Assembly (NCBI RefSeq): GCF_019711565.1
Contig: NZ_JAIGNN010000001.1
Location: forward strand, 1,364,001-1,428,000
Reading direction: 5' to 3'
DNA: 64,000 bases
DNA from: Qipengyuania proteolytica
Lineage (GTDB): Bacteria; Pseudomonadota; Alphaproteobacteria; Sphingomonadales; Sphingomonadaceae
Below, piece by piece: positions 17,034-26,405 of this stretch (position 1 is its first letter; each line of letters opens with the position of its first letter). The notes under the pieces are model-generated. The model saw only the letters and a list, made by a program, of their open reading frames with translations, was not told the origin of the DNA and searched no databases. Made by a program: the position numbers and the translations under genes.

Positions 17034-18317
17034 CTACGCCTCTTTGATGGGATATTCGGGCTTCTGCCGCGCCGCGAGTGCGTAGAGCATCGAGCCCACG
17101 AGCAGGATGCCCCCGAGCACGATCCAGGCCTCCACCTTGGTCTGGCTGGCGATGAAAAGCGAGCTGGCGACCGCGACGATCACGCAGAACAGGTGCAGCG
17201 GGACGATCCGCCCCTCTCGCCGTTCGAGCACCGGAAGGGCGCAGCTGGTCACGATATAGGTCACCAGACGGATCAGCGTGCCTGCGACCGCGAGCGCCTC
17301 GAACCCTTCCCACAGGCCGAACAGGATTGCCGCCACCCCGTAGAACAGGATCGCATTGGACGGGGTGAGGAAGCGTGGGTGGACGTATTCGAACCAGCGC
17401 GGCAGCATCCCGCGCTCCGCCATGCCGTACATCAGGCGCGGCTGGGCGACGCCGCTGGCGAAATTGTTCGCCCCGATGCTGAAGCTGGCCGCGACGACGA
17501 TGGCGAGCGAGCCGAGCGGTCCCATCGCCGCCTCCGCCGATCCGGCCAGCGCATTGTTCTCGCCCGCGAATTCGGGGCCGATCAGGATGAAGGCCCAGAT
17601 CACCGCCATGTAGATGAGCGTCACCGCGATCACCATCCACACGATCGCGCGCGGCACGTCGCGCCGGGGATCCTTGAACTCGCCCGCCGCCTCGATCACG
17701 CCTTCGAAGCCGATGAAGGCGTAGAAGGTCAGCAGGATCACGGTCTCGACCTGGCTGAACTCCGGCACGACCACCGCGCCCAGTTCGCCCCCGGCAAACA
17801 GGCCCGAAACCACCAGGGCGGCCAGCGGCACCAGCTTGATCGCGGTCATCAGGCCCAATGTGCCGACCGACGCGCGCATGCCATAGAGATTGATCACGGT
17901 AATCAGCGCCAGCCCCACCGCCACCGCCAGCGGTGCGGCGACCGGCCCTTCCAGTGCCGGGAACAGCGCGGCGAGATAGGCGACCATCACGTGCATGTTC
18001 GCTGCCGCAGTGACGATGGCACTGGCATAGCGGGCCCAACCGGCCTGGAATCCGACGAAGCGCCCGAAGGCGGCCTCGCCATACAGCACCGACCCCCCGC
18101 TGTGTTCGAAGCGCGCGCTCATCCACGCATAGCAGAGGGCGAGGGGGAGGAAGAGAATGCCGCCGATCAGCATCATCCACGGCGCGAAATTGCCCACCGC
18201 TGTCACCAGCACCGCGGGCAGGGCGAAAATGCCCGCCCCGATCATCCCGTTGAGGGGGAACAGGGCCGTTCCCCAGAAGCCGACTGTGCGCGGCGGCGCG
18301 ATCTTGGTCCCGTCCAT
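17034..18317 (-). CDS. APC-family amino acid permease
   Basis: A 427-residue inner-membrane transporter with about twelve hydrophobic helices. The APC opening GTALFPLNGMIGAGIFALPAVL contains the helix-I GAGIF motif used for substrate binding, and FYAFIGFEGVIEAAGEFKDP in the middle is the helix-VI/loop family block. The specific amino acid cannot be read from the sequence. Its 3' end abuts the GTG start of the HI0933-type gene, and it is divergent from uvrC, with 64 bases between the two starts. Confidence 0.9.
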   Translation of the reverse strand: MDGTKIAPPRTVGFWGTALFPLNGMIGAGIFALPAVLVTAVGNFAPWMMLIGGILFLPLALCYAWMSARFEHSGGSVLYGEAAFGRFVGFQAGWARYASAIVTAAANMHVMVAYLAALFPALEGPVAAPLAVAVGLALITVINLYGMRASVGTLGLMTAIKLVPLAALVVSGLFAGGELGAVVVPEFSQVETVILLTFYAFIGFEGVIEAAGEFKDPRRDVPRAIVWMVIAVTLIYMAVIWAFILIGPEFAGENNALAGSAEAAMGPLGSLAIVVAASFSIGANNFASGVAQPRLMYGMAERGMLPRWFEYVHPRFLTPSNAILFYGVAAILFGLWEGFEALAVAGTLIRLVTYIVTSCALPVLERREGRIVPLHLFCVIVAVASSLFIASQTKVEAWIVLGGILLVGSMLYALAARQKPEYPIKEA

Positions 18318-18381
18318 GGCGGATGGGGATGGCGCGAAACGCCGCTTTGCACAAGCAGCCAGCGCGCACTATCTCCAGCCC

Positions 18382-20340
18382 ATGTCGCGCACGAAAGCCG
18401 GTTCTCCCCCCGATCCCAGAGGCCAGGAGCGTTTCCACGAGGAACGCGCCGCCTACACGGTCGCCAGCGCGCAGCCCGATCTGGAGGCGGGGATCGCCGC
18501 GATCCGCGAAACGGTGAAGGTGCTTAAGCCGAAGCCCGGCGTCTATCGCATGCTCGATACGCGCGGTGACGTGCTGTATGTGGGCAAGGCGCGCAGCCTG
18601 AAGGCGCGGGTGGCCAATTACACGCAGGTGAAGGGACTTTCCAACCGGCTGCAGCGCATGGTCAGCCAATGCCGCGCGATGGAGATCGTGACCACCAATA
18701 GCGAGGCCGAAGCGCTGCTGCTCGAAGCGCAGCTGATCAAGCGTTACCGCCCGCCGTTCAACGTGCTGCTGCGCGACGACAAGAGCTTCCCCTTCATCCT
18801 GTTGCGCGCCGATCATGCCTTCCCGCGCATCCAGAAGCACCGCGGCGCGCGGCGGGCCAAGGGCAATTACTACGGCCCGTTCGCGTCCGCCGGTTCGGTC
18901 AACAAGACCCTGAACGCGCTGCAGAAGCTGTTCCTGCTGCGGAGCTGCACCGACAGCTTCTTCAACAATCGCGACCGGCCCTGCCTGCTCTACCAGATCA
19001 AGCGGTGCTCGGCCCCCTGCGTGGGCCGCATCGACGAAGCCGGCTATGCGAGCCTCGTGCGCGAGGCGAAGGACTTCCTCGGCGGCAAGTCGAGCGCGGT
19101 GCAGCAGGACCTCGAGAAGCAGATGGCGAGGGCCGCCGAGGATCTCGATTTCGAGACCGCCGCGATCCTGCGCGACCGGCTGCGCGCGGCGACCTTCATC
19201 CAGGGGTCGCAGGCGATCAACGCGCAGGGCGTGGGCGATGCCGATGTCTTCGCGCTGGCCGCCAAGGGCGGGCACGTGGGTGTGCAGGCCTTCTTCATCC
19301 GCGGCGGGCAGAACTGGGGCCACCGTACCTTCTATCCGCGCAATACGGGCGATCTCGACATGGCCGAGGTGCTGTCCGACGTCCTCCTGCAATTCTACGA
19401 GGAAGTGCCGCCGCCCAAGACCATCCTCACCGACCGGGAACTCGCCGAGCAGGACCTGATCGCCGAAGCGCTGGCCGAGAAGGCGGGCCATGCGGTCGCC
19501 ATATCCATCCCCCAGCGCGGCACGCGGCGCAAGCTGATGGAGCAGGCGCAGCGCAATGCGGTGGAGGCGCTCGACCGGCGGCTGGCCGAGACCGGCACCA
19601 AGGCGAAGATCATGCGCGAACTCGCCGAATTCCTCGAGCTCGACGAGGTGCCCCAGCGGATTGAGGTCTACGACAACAGCCACATCCAGGGCGACAAGGC
19701 GCTGGGCGCGATGGTAGTCGCGGGGCCGGAGGGGTTCGAGAAGGGGCAGTACCGCAAGTTCAACATCAGGACCGCGCAGACCAACGACGACTTCGGCATG
19801 ATGCGCGAGGTCATGGCGCGGCGCTTCCGCAACCTCGCGGAAAATCCCGATGGCGACAGCGGGAAGGCGAACAGCCATGAAACCGTCTGGCCGGACCTCG
19901 TCCTGATTGACGGCGGCAAGGGGCAGATGTCCAGCGTGCGCGATACGCTTGAGGAAATGGGGATCGAGGATGTTCCCCTCATCGCCATCGCCAAGGGCCC
20001 GCATCACGGGCGCGAGGGACGCGAGGTGTTCCACTTCCCCGACGGGCGCGAGAAGACGTTGCCGGTTAATTCACCGCTGCTGTTCTACCTCCAGACCCTG
20101 CGCGACGAGGTCCACCGCTACGCCATCGGTGCGCATAGAGCGAAGCGCAGCCGCGCCATCACCGCCTCACCGCTAGACGAAATCCCCGGCATCGGCCCGG
20201 CCCGCAAGCGCGCGCTGCTGCTGCATTTCGGCACGGCAGGGAAAGTGCGCGCGGCTGCCTTGGAGGACCTGCAACGCGCTCCCGGCATCAGCGAGGGCGT
20301 GGCGCAGCAGGTGTACGATTTCTACCACGCGGGCGGGTAG
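18382..20340 (+). CDS. uvrC: Excinuclease ABC subunit C
   Basis: UvrC makes the two incisions around lesions in nucleotide excision repair with UvrA and UvrB. The 652-residue protein has the GIY-YIG domain (PGVYRMLDTRGDVLYVGKARSLKARV), the Cys-rich region (CLLYQIKRCSAPCVG), the UVR/UvrB-binding helix (about QQDLEKQMARAAEDLDFETAAILRDRL), the RNase H-like 5' nuclease domain (VYDNSHIQGDKALGAMVV, LVLIDGGKGQ) and a C-terminal helix-hairpin-helix pair (DEIPGIGPARKRALL, APGISEGVAQQV). The start ATG 18382 opens MSRTKAGSPPDP; upstream frame overlaps the permease antisense and is not homologous. Confidence 0.97.
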   Translation: MSRTKAGSPPDPRGQERFHEERAAYTVASAQPDLEAGIAAIRETVKVLKPKPGVYRMLDTRGDVLYVGKARSLKARVANYTQVKGLSNRLQRMVSQCRAMEIVTTNSEAEALLLEAQLIKRYRPPFNVLLRDDKSFPFILLRADHAFPRIQKHRGARRAKGNYYGPFASAGSVNKTLNALQKLFLLRSCTDSFFNNRDRPCLLYQIKRCSAPCVGRIDEAGYASLVREAKDFLGGKSSAVQQDLEKQMARAAEDLDFETAAILRDRLRAATFIQGSQAINAQGVGDADVFALAAKGGHVGVQAFFIRGGQNWGHRTFYPRNTGDLDMAEVLSDVLLQFYEEVPPPKTILTDRELAEQDLIAEALAEKAGHAVAISIPQRGTRRKLMEQAQRNAVEALDRRLAETGTKAKIMRELAEFLELDEVPQRIEVYDNSHIQGDKALGAMVVAGPEGFEKGQYRKFNIRTAQTNDDFGMMREVMARRFRNLAENPDGDSGKANSHETVWPDLVLIDGGKGQMSSVRDTLEEMGIEDVPLIAIAKGPHHGREGREVFHFPDGREKTLPVNSPLLFYLQTLRDEVHRYAIGAHRAKRSRAITASPLDEIPGIGPARKRALLLHFGTAGKVRAAALEDLQRAPGISEGVAQQVYDFYHAGG

Positions 20341-20345
20341 CGCCC

Positions 20346-21512
20346 TCAGCCCAGGATCACATGCGGGAGGAAGCGCGCCAGATCGCGCGTGATCGGGCTC
20401 GCGTCCTCGCGGATCGACATGGCGACCGCTTCGTCGCCGACGATCCAGCTGCCGATCACCGCATGGTTCTCGCCCGAGCGCGCCAGCGGCGCATAGGCCT
20501 GCACGATCGCCCCTTCCGCGCCATAGCCTTGCTGTGGCCCGGAGTGGCGCCCGGTGCCGTCGAACAGTGCGATATCGGCGCCTTCGCGGCTGAAATAGGG
20601 CTTGCGGACATGCGGCCCGGCAGCAAGCTGGCGCCCCTTGTCGCTGTGTTCGAAATAGGCGGGCAGCAAGTTCGGATGACCTTCGTTGCGCTCCCAGAGT
20701 AACGGCAGCATGGCCTTGTTCGACAGCAAGGCCTTCCAAGCAGGTTCGATAAAGCGCGTCTGCGACCCGGCGACATGGGCGGCGAAGTCTTCGCGCATCA
20801 TGTCCTCCCAGGGATAGAGTTTGAACAGAGCCGCAATCTCATGGCCCTGGGGATCGACGAACCGGCCGTCGTCGGTGAGGCCGATGTGATCGATATCGAC
20901 GAAGGCGGTCTCGAGGCCGGCCTGTCCGGCGCAATCTTCCAGATAGGCGACGGTCGCCCGGTCCTCGACATGGTCGGCGACCCCGGAGAAATGGAGCAGC
21001 CCGCCCGGTTCGACGATGGCAGCGAAGCGCTCGATCAAAGCCTCGTGAAGGCGGTTGAACTGGTCGGCGTCTTCGGGAAACTCGCCCGCCGCTACCATGT
21101 CCGCGAGCCACAGCCACTGGAAGTAGGCCGTTTCGTAGATGCTCGTCGGCGTGTCGGCATTGAATTCGAGCAGTTTCGCAGGTCCGGTGCCGTCATAGGC
21201 GAAATCGAACCGGCCGTAGAGTGACGGCTCGCCAATCCGCCAGCTGTCGGCCACGACATCGCGCATCCCCTCGGGGATCGCGAGAAGTTCCATGGTTTCC
21301 TGCCTGGCGCAGGCCTCGTCCACCAGTTGCAGGCACAGCGCGTAGAGTTCGGTCGAGGGGTCTTCGATCTTCGATTCGACTTCCTCCAGCGTGAATTGCC
21401 AGCAGGCTCGCTCGTCCCAGTAGATTTCTCCATCGACGTGATGGAAGATGAACCCGTTCTCCTGCGCAATCGCTTCCCAATCCTGCCTCGGCATTATTTC
21501 TTTACGAAGCAT
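20346..21512 (-). CDS. Glutathionylspermidine synthase family protein (YgiC/YjfC-like)
   Basis: A 388-residue ATP-grasp protein related to the synthetase domain of glutathionylspermidine synthase and to E. coli YgiC/YjfC. Recognisable blocks are YGRFDFAYDGTGPAKLLEFNADTP, LFKLYPWEDMMREDF, FIEPAWKALLSNKAMLPLLW and the C-terminal SWIVGDEAVAMSIRED. It likely forms an amide bond using ATP, though no substrate is established for YgiC-type proteins. It is divergent from a ygiB-like gene across 80 bases and convergent with uvrC at a five-base gap. The pairing with YgiB matches the enterobacterial neighbourhood, though here the two are divergent. Confidence 0.88.
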   Translation of the reverse strand: MLRKEIMPRQDWEAIAQENGFIFHHVDGEIYWDERACWQFTLEEVESKIEDPSTELYALCLQLVDEACARQETMELLAIPEGMRDVVADSWRIGEPSLYGRFDFAYDGTGPAKLLEFNADTPTSIYETAYFQWLWLADMVAAGEFPEDADQFNRLHEALIERFAAIVEPGGLLHFSGVADHVEDRATVAYLEDCAGQAGLETAFVDIDHIGLTDDGRFVDPQGHEIAALFKLYPWEDMMREDFAAHVAGSQTRFIEPAWKALLSNKAMLPLLWERNEGHPNLLPAYFEHSDKGRQLAAGPHVRKPYFSREGADIALFDGTGRHSGPQQGYGAEGAIVQAYAPLARSGENHAVIGSWIVGDEAVAMSIREDASPITRDLARFLPHVILG

Positions 21513-21592
21513 GGTCTTTTGGCGTCCCTCGAAAACGATTTGTCAGTATTTTCCAGAATAATGTCCGGCCAGATGTAAATCCAGGGGGACAT

Positions 21593-22258
21593 ATGAATAC
21601 ATCGTTCGATCGCCGCAACATGTCGCGCAAGCGTTCCGGCCGGGTCGTTCTGACGACGATGGCGGCGCTCGGCGGGGGCACGCTGCTCGCCGGATGCGGC
21701 GAAGCCGACGCGACCGGTGCTGCCGCGGCGCCTGCCGTGGTGGCGAGCGATGGCGACGAGGTCGAAGTCTACCAGAACGTGTTCGACTGCGCGAAGAAGA
21801 CCGGCAAGACCCGCCAGGAGTGCAATGCGATGCACGAAGAGGCCGTTGCCGTCGCCAAGGCCGAAGCGCCACGCTTCGAGGCGCTCGCCGATTGCGAGCA
21901 AGACTACGGTGTCGGACGCTGCGTGGAAGAAGGCGAGGCGGCGGCACCGCAGGAACGGCGCCATTTCTCGCCGTTTGTCGTCGCCTGGATTTCGAGCAAG
22001 TCGAATGGTCGTGCTGCGCCGCTCTTTCCCGCCGCCAACGGTGGTTACCAGACCAGTCGCGGCGTGCGCCTCGGCTATGCCAATGCGCCGGGCAAATATT
22101 TCGCCGGCAGCCGCGCGTTCGAGCGGGCGAAGAGTGCTCCGCGCACGAAGGTCGCATCGGCCATGGCGAAATCGGCCGCGACCGGCGGTTTCGGCTCGAC
22201 GTCGCGCGGCTGGAAGGTTGCCGGAGCCGCCGGGGGCAGTCGTTCCTACGGGGGGTAA
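21593..22258 (+). CDS. DUF1190 family (YgiB-like) lipoprotein
   Basis: A 221-residue YgiB-like protein. An N-terminal hydrophobic stretch ends in GGTLLAGCGEA, where LAGC is a lipobox, so it is probably a lipoprotein. The DUF1190 core has the Cys-bearing segments VFDCAKKTGKTRQECNAM and ADCEQDYGVGRCVEEG, and a Gly/Ser-rich C-terminus. The function is unknown; YgiB and YgiC co-occur widely and partnership with the divergent glutathionylspermidine-synthase-like gene is likely. A strong AGGGGGAC Shine-Dalgarno precedes the ATG at 21593. Confidence 0.85.
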   Translation: MNTSFDRRNMSRKRSGRVVLTTMAALGGGTLLAGCGEADATGAAAAPAVVASDGDEVEVYQNVFDCAKKTGKTRQECNAMHEEAVAVAKAEAPRFEALADCEQDYGVGRCVEEGEAAAPQERRHFSPFVVAWISSKSNGRAAPLFPAANGGYQTSRGVRLGYANAPGKYFAGSRAFERAKSAPRTKVASAMAKSAATGGFGSTSRGWKVAGAAGGSRSYGG

Positions 22259-22444
22259 GCGGGCCAGCGGCCATCATTCCTAGCTCCCGGTCCCCGTGCG
22301 CCGGGTAGCCGTCTCGGCGGAGGGAACAAGCGCAACGCCAGTCCCGATTTGACACAGGTCAAAGACGCGGGCGCACAGCCTGCCATCATGCCTGCATCAG
22401 CCGGGACCCGGTATCTCCGTCGTCCCGCGAGCAGGAGACCCCAC

Positions 22445-23266
22445 ATGAAAACGATCCTCTTCAACGCCACATCGGACGGGGACTTTCCCGGTCGCCTCGA
22501 TGCAGTGCTCGACATCGCCCGCGAATTCGAGGCGCATCTGACGCTGGTCCATGCCGTCCCTTACGAGGCGGTCGGCGCGCTCGATCCCTATGGTGCGGCG
22601 TTTGCCGCCATGGTGCCGGTCTGGCGGGAGCAGGCCGAAGAGCTGCGCGACCGGACGCTCGGCGACCTTTCGAACGAGGGCGTGTCGTGGAACTGGGTCG
22701 AGAAGGCCGGGCCGACGGCGCTGGCCATGCTGCGCGAATCCTCGCTGCAGGACCTGATCGTCCTCGGTGCGCACGAGCCGCGCAAGGACGGGCAGGGGCC
22801 GTCCTTCACCGCGGGCGAGCTCGCACTGACCGCCGATTGCCCGGTGCTGGTGCTGCCCGCGCAGTGCACCCGCTTCGACGTCGAGGCACCCGCGCTGGTC
22901 GCGTGGGACGGGTCGGCCGAAGCCTCGCATGCGCTCAAGGCCGCGCTGCCGTTCCTGCGACGGGCGAGCGCGGTGTACCTCGCTTCGGTCAGGGAAACCG
23001 CGAAGAAGGGAGAACCGCAGCTCGACCTGCCCCCGGTCGAGGGCGCGGACTACCTCTCGCGCCATGGCATCGTGTGCGAGATGGTCGAGCTGGAACCGGG
23101 CGAGGCAGGCGTCGCCCAGGCGCTCGTCGCTGCGGCCGAGCTACGCAAGGCCGGGCTGGTGGTGATGGGCGCCTATGGCCGCACGCGCCTGGCCGAGCGC
23201 ATCTTCGGCGGCACCACGCGCAAGATGCTGGCCGACGTGCGCGTGCCGTTGCTGATGACCAACTGA
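22445..23266 (+). CDS. Universal stress protein, two-domain
   Basis: A 273-residue tandem UspA protein, the two halves being about 145 and 130 residues. The first half begins MKTILFNATSDGDFPGRLDA, the second with ALVAWDGSAEASHALKAAL. The C-terminal ATP-binding loop is present as VVMGAYGRTRLAERIFGGTTRKML, so ATP binding is expected in that half. The start is at ATG 22445; upstream codons in frame lack homology. A strong intrinsic terminator directly follows. Regulation by stress is expected from the family but no promoter element was clear. Confidence 0.92.
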   Translation: MKTILFNATSDGDFPGRLDAVLDIAREFEAHLTLVHAVPYEAVGALDPYGAAFAAMVPVWREQAEELRDRTLGDLSNEGVSWNWVEKAGPTALAMLRESSLQDLIVLGAHEPRKDGQGPSFTAGELALTADCPVLVLPAQCTRFDVEAPALVAWDGSAEASHALKAALPFLRRASAVYLASVRETAKKGEPQLDLPPVEGADYLSRHGIVCEMVELEPGEAGVAQALVAAAELRKAGLVVMGAYGRTRLAERIFGGTTRKMLADVRVPLLMTN

Positions 23267-23278
23267 GGTGAGGGGAGG

Positions 23279-23323
23279 GCCGGGCGGCCGCGTTAGTCCC
23301 GACGCGGGCCGCCCGGCTTTTTT
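23279..23323 (+). terminator. Rho-independent terminator of the Usp gene
   Basis: A 14-bp GC-rich stem (23279-23292 with 23303-23317, one bulged base) with a ten-base loop is followed by six T residues (23318-23323). The stem lies across the 3' end of the convergent helicase gene, so it also encodes that protein's last residues on the other strand. Confidence 0.85.
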
Positions 23324-25104
23324 CCGCCCTTGCCCTTGAACGGCGGCTTCCCGCCCGGTCGCTTGCCCGCAGGTTTGCCTTGCGGCTTGCCCTTGAACCC
23401 GCCACCCGGCTTCTTGAAGCCGCCCGGCTTTTGCAGTGGGCGCGCGTGCACCTTGGCGCCGCCGTGCTTGCGGTTCTGGCGGGCTTCGATGCGCGGGCCT
23501 TCGGGCGATTCCACGATCGCAATCGCATCCTGCTCGTCGTCGGGCGAGGCGGTGCGGGCGACCGCGTCGGCGACCTTGCCGCCGATGGCGCGGGGCACTT
23601 CGAACCAGGTTTCGTGCTGGCCGATGCGGATCGCGCCGATCTCGTTGCGGGTGATGTGCCCGCGGCGGCAGATCAGCGGCAGGATCCAGCGCGGCTCGGC
23701 ATTGTGGCGGCGCCCGATGTCCATCTTGAACCAGACCGTGTCCTCGAAGCCGGGACGGTGGCGCTCGGCCTTCGCCTGCTCGCGCGCTTCGGGCGTGTTG
23801 GCGAGCAGCTCTTCCGGCACCGGCATCTCCGCGCGATGCGCGTAGACCAGCGCGGCGGCGATATCCTCGGGCGTCATGCGGCTCATGATGTCGGCGGCGA
23901 TTTCGCGGTCGTCGTCCTCGAACTCGCGCGGCTCGGTGATCGTCTCGATCAGGCGCGTGCGGTCCTTCTTGCGGATCGCCTCGGGCGAGGGCGCGTCCAT
24001 CCACTGCGCCTCGATCCCCGCGCCGCGCAGCATGCCTTCAACCCGGCGGCGGCGGTTGTAGGGCACCACGATCGCGGCGGTCCCCTTGCGCCCGGCGCGC
24101 CCGGTGCGACCCGAGCGGTGCTGGAGCGTTTCCGCATCGCGCGGGATCTCGACATGGATCACGAGGCTCAAGGAGGGCAGGTCGATCCCGCGGGCCGCCA
24201 CGTCTGTCGCCACGCACACGCGGGCGCGGCGGTCGCGCAGCGCCTGCAACGCGGTATTGCGCTCGCTCTGCGAATGCTCGCCCGACAGCGCCACCACGCC
24301 GAAGCCGCGGTTCTGCAGGGTGGTGTGGAGCCGCCGCACGCTCTCGCGCGTGGCGCAGAAACAGATCGCCGTCTCCGCCTCGTGGAAGCGCAGCAGGTTC
24401 ACCACCGCATTCTCGATCTCCGACGGGCCGACGGTGATCGCCTGGTAGGCGATGTCGCCATGCCCGCGATCCTCGCCCACGAGGCTGAGGCGCAGCGCAT
24501 CGCGCTGGTAGCGTTCCGCCAGCCGCTCGATCGGGCGCGGCATGGTGGCGGAAAACAGCAGCGTGCGGCGCGCATCGGGCGTCGCGTCGAGGATTTCCTC
24601 GAGGTCCTCGCGAAAGCCCATGTCGAGCATCTCGTCCGCCTCGTCGAGCACCACGCCCATCAGGCCTGAGAGGTCCAGCGCCCCGCGCTCGATATGGTCG
24701 CGCAGGCGCCCGGGCGTGCCGACGACGATCGCCGGGCCGCCGCGCAGGTTGCGCCGTTCCTTGCTCGCATCCATTCCGCCGACGCAGGTCGCGATGCGCA
24801 GGCCCGCGCCTGCATAGAGCCAGCCGAGCTCGCGGCTGACCTGCAGCGCCAGCTCGCGCGTGGGCGCGATGACGAGTGCGAGAGGCTTCTCGGTCAGCGG
24901 AGAGCCGCCGAGTTCGCCCAGCAGCTCGTCCGCCAGCGCGAGGCCGAAAGCGACCGTCTTGCCGCTGCCGGTCTGCGCCGACACGATGAGGTCGCGCCCG
25001 GCGACATCGGGATCGATGACGGCAGCCTGGACGGGGGTGGGCGCATCATAGCCGCGTGCGGCAAGCGCGTCGCCGATCACCGGCGGAAGGGTTTCGAAAG
25101 CCAT
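23293..25104 (-). CDS. DEAD-box RNA helicase with DbpA-type RNA-binding domain
   Basis: A 603-residue ATP-dependent RNA helicase. Motifs in order: AQTGSGKT (43-50), PTRELA (81-86), TPGRL (130-134), DEAD (154-157), SAT (185-187), then ARGID and HRSGRTGRAG in the helicase C-terminal domain. Residues about 470-545 (IGAIRIGQHETWFEVPRAIG) fit the DbpA/CsdA RNA-binding domain, and the last 60 residues are a basic Lys/Gly/Pro tail. Roles in ribosome assembly or RNA decay are typical. The start at ATG 25104 opens MAFETLPPVIGDAL; upstream frame to 25146 is not conserved. Confidence 0.92.
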   Translation of the reverse strand: MAFETLPPVIGDALAARGYDAPTPVQAAVIDPDVAGRDLIVSAQTGSGKTVAFGLALADELLGELGGSPLTEKPLALVIAPTRELALQVSRELGWLYAGAGLRIATCVGGMDASKERRNLRGGPAIVVGTPGRLRDHIERGALDLSGLMGVVLDEADEMLDMGFREDLEEILDATPDARRTLLFSATMPRPIERLAERYQRDALRLSLVGEDRGHGDIAYQAITVGPSEIENAVVNLLRFHEAETAICFCATRESVRRLHTTLQNRGFGVVALSGEHSQSERNTALQALRDRRARVCVATDVAARGIDLPSLSLVIHVEIPRDAETLQHRSGRTGRAGRKGTAAIVVPYNRRRRVEGMLRGAGIEAQWMDAPSPEAIRKKDRTRLIETITEPREFEDDDREIAADIMSRMTPEDIAAALVYAHRAEMPVPEELLANTPEAREQAKAERHRPGFEDTVWFKMDIGRRHNAEPRWILPLICRRGHITRNEIGAIRIGQHETWFEVPRAIGGKVADAVARTASPDDEQDAIAIVESPEGPRIEARQNRKHGGAKVHARPLQKPGGFKKPGGGFKGKPQGKPAGKRPGGKPPFKGKGGKKPGGPRRD

Positions 25105-25217
25105 GGAATCTCGTGTGTTGTCCGGCGCTGCGGTGCAGGGAGGCACGGCTCTGGGCGCACGGTGTTGGCGCGCCTATAGCGAGGTTTTCCGCGTTTGGCT
25201 TGCGGTTTTTTGTGCAG

Positions 25218-25248
25218 GTGCGAAGGGGCTATCGGTTCCCCTTCGCAC
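25218..25248 (-). repeat. Perfect 11-bp inverted repeat over the HNH stop codon
   Basis: The sequence GTGCGAAGGGG (25218-25228) is repeated inverted at 25238-25248 with a nine-base loop that contains the stop codon of the DUF262-HNH gene. On the minus strand the hairpin is followed by an A-rich, not T-rich, stretch, so it is not a standard terminator. The same core recurs directly at 28507-28517 (see findings). Confidence 0.6.
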
Positions 25249-26395
25249 GGTTGTGTGTGACGCATAGCATTTCGCAGTTTTCAGCATTCGTCGCACCGCC
25301 CTTGCTCCAAGCGGTCACATGGTCTGCGTCCATTTCCTTGAATGCCCAAATTTTCGTCATGTTTGCAGAATGTCCCATGGCGCAATGGGAGCAATTGGAA
25401 ACCCCGCTCTGCTTTGCGGCGTCGGTCTGTTTTGCATACACCGCTTGTGCAGTCGCCTTATCGAAAACCCTAACATCGAGCAGTTTTGATTCCTTCGATC
25501 CGCCAAGCACGTACTCGAAAATACCCTTACGGTTTTTCACATAAGGATCAGCGTAGAGCGCCCTAACTGACTTAGAAACGTGAGCTGGATCGTAAGAATC
25601 CTTATGATATCGCTCATAGAGGCGCCCCCACTCGAGGCCTTGCATTTCTTTTTCAACATCGATGAAGATGGTAGAGACCCAGTCTAGGACCGTGTTGAAG
25701 TAGGTCTGAAGTTCAGCGATGGACTCGTCATGCCGGTGATTGCTCATGTAATCACCGATTTGACCCTGACTCACCCAGTCGAGCGCCCGCTCGAGGAAAT
25801 CCTGCCTGTTGGCACTTCCTCGAATGTATGCACTCCACTTCGCTATATTCGCATTCTGGCTATTGCTGAATTCAGACTTGGCGGCTGTGACGAATTTGCC
25901 TGAGTAGATTGCGTTCAGCAGCTCTTGGTCATTGAGCGGTACGCCAGCGATGTTGATCGTTTCAAACCATTGCTTAATTTCGGTTTCAGTGCCTTCGCAT
26001 TCATAGATGAGCAGACTGGTGTTTTTGATTAGCTCTTTCTGATCCGTCGGAAGGCTGTCGAAATATTTGGGGTTGTTGCCGTCCATGATCGGAAACTTAT
26101 TGGTCAGGAAGCGACCGATGCTGGTAATGCGCTGCTGGCCATCGAGAACCTCGAATTTTGTCTCGGAAATCTTATTGAAATATATCAGCCCAAGCGGATA
26201 CTCTTGCAATAGGGACCGAATTACTGCGGCCTCTCGCTTTCCCCCTTGGTCTGCGTAAATGTAATTGCGCTGATATTCTGGTTGGATGGTGAGCTTTCCT
26301 CCAAGCCCATATAGGCCCTTGCCCTCTACTTGATTGTAGGTGAATCCCTTACAAATGTCAGATACTGTGATGTCAGTTCTAAGCGAAGTTTCCAT
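25229..26395 (-). CDS. DUF262 domain protein with C-terminal HNH nuclease
   Basis: A 388-residue protein with an N-terminal DUF262 (ParB/sulfiredoxin-like) domain and a C-terminal HNH endonuclease. The DUF262 signatures are PEYQRNY (39-45) and DGQQRITS (85-92). The nuclease part has CSHC as a zinc knuckle, then [12 protein letters not shown] and a closing [10 protein letters not shown], giving the expected H, N, H pattern. DUF262 plus HNH is the layout of GmrS/GmrD-type modification-dependent nucleases and many defence nucleases. It is third in a minus-strand run behind a methyltransferase gene (10-base gap). Base composition is AT-rich against the flanking genes, indicating transfer. Target and trigger are unknown. 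Confidence 0.85.
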   Translation of the reverse strand: METSLRTDITVSDICKGFTYNQVEGKGLYGLGGKLTIQPEYQRNYIYADQGGKREAAVIRSLLQEYPLGLIYFNKISETKFEVLDGQQRITSIGRFLTNKFPIMDGNNPKYFDSLPTDQKELIKNTSLLIYECEGTETEIKQWFETINIAGVPLNDQELLNAIYSGKFVTAAKSEFSNSQNANIAKWSAYIRGSANRQDFLERALDWVSQGQIGDYMSNHRHDESIAELQTYFNTVLDWVSTIFIDVEKEMQGLEWGRLYERYHKDSYDPAHVSKSVRALYADPYVKNRKGIFEYVLGGSKESKLLDVRVFDKATAQAVYAKQTDAAKQSGVSNCSHCAMGHSANMTKIWAFKEMDADHVTAWSKGGATNAENCEMLCVTHNRAKGNR

Positions 26396-26405
26396 GCCCG
26401 TGCCT

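Noticed and set aside
16849-20034. Open frame of about 1060 codons on the minus strand
   Set aside because: It runs across uvrC, the permease and part of the HI0933-type gene in shifted or antisense frames, all of which have clear family motifs.
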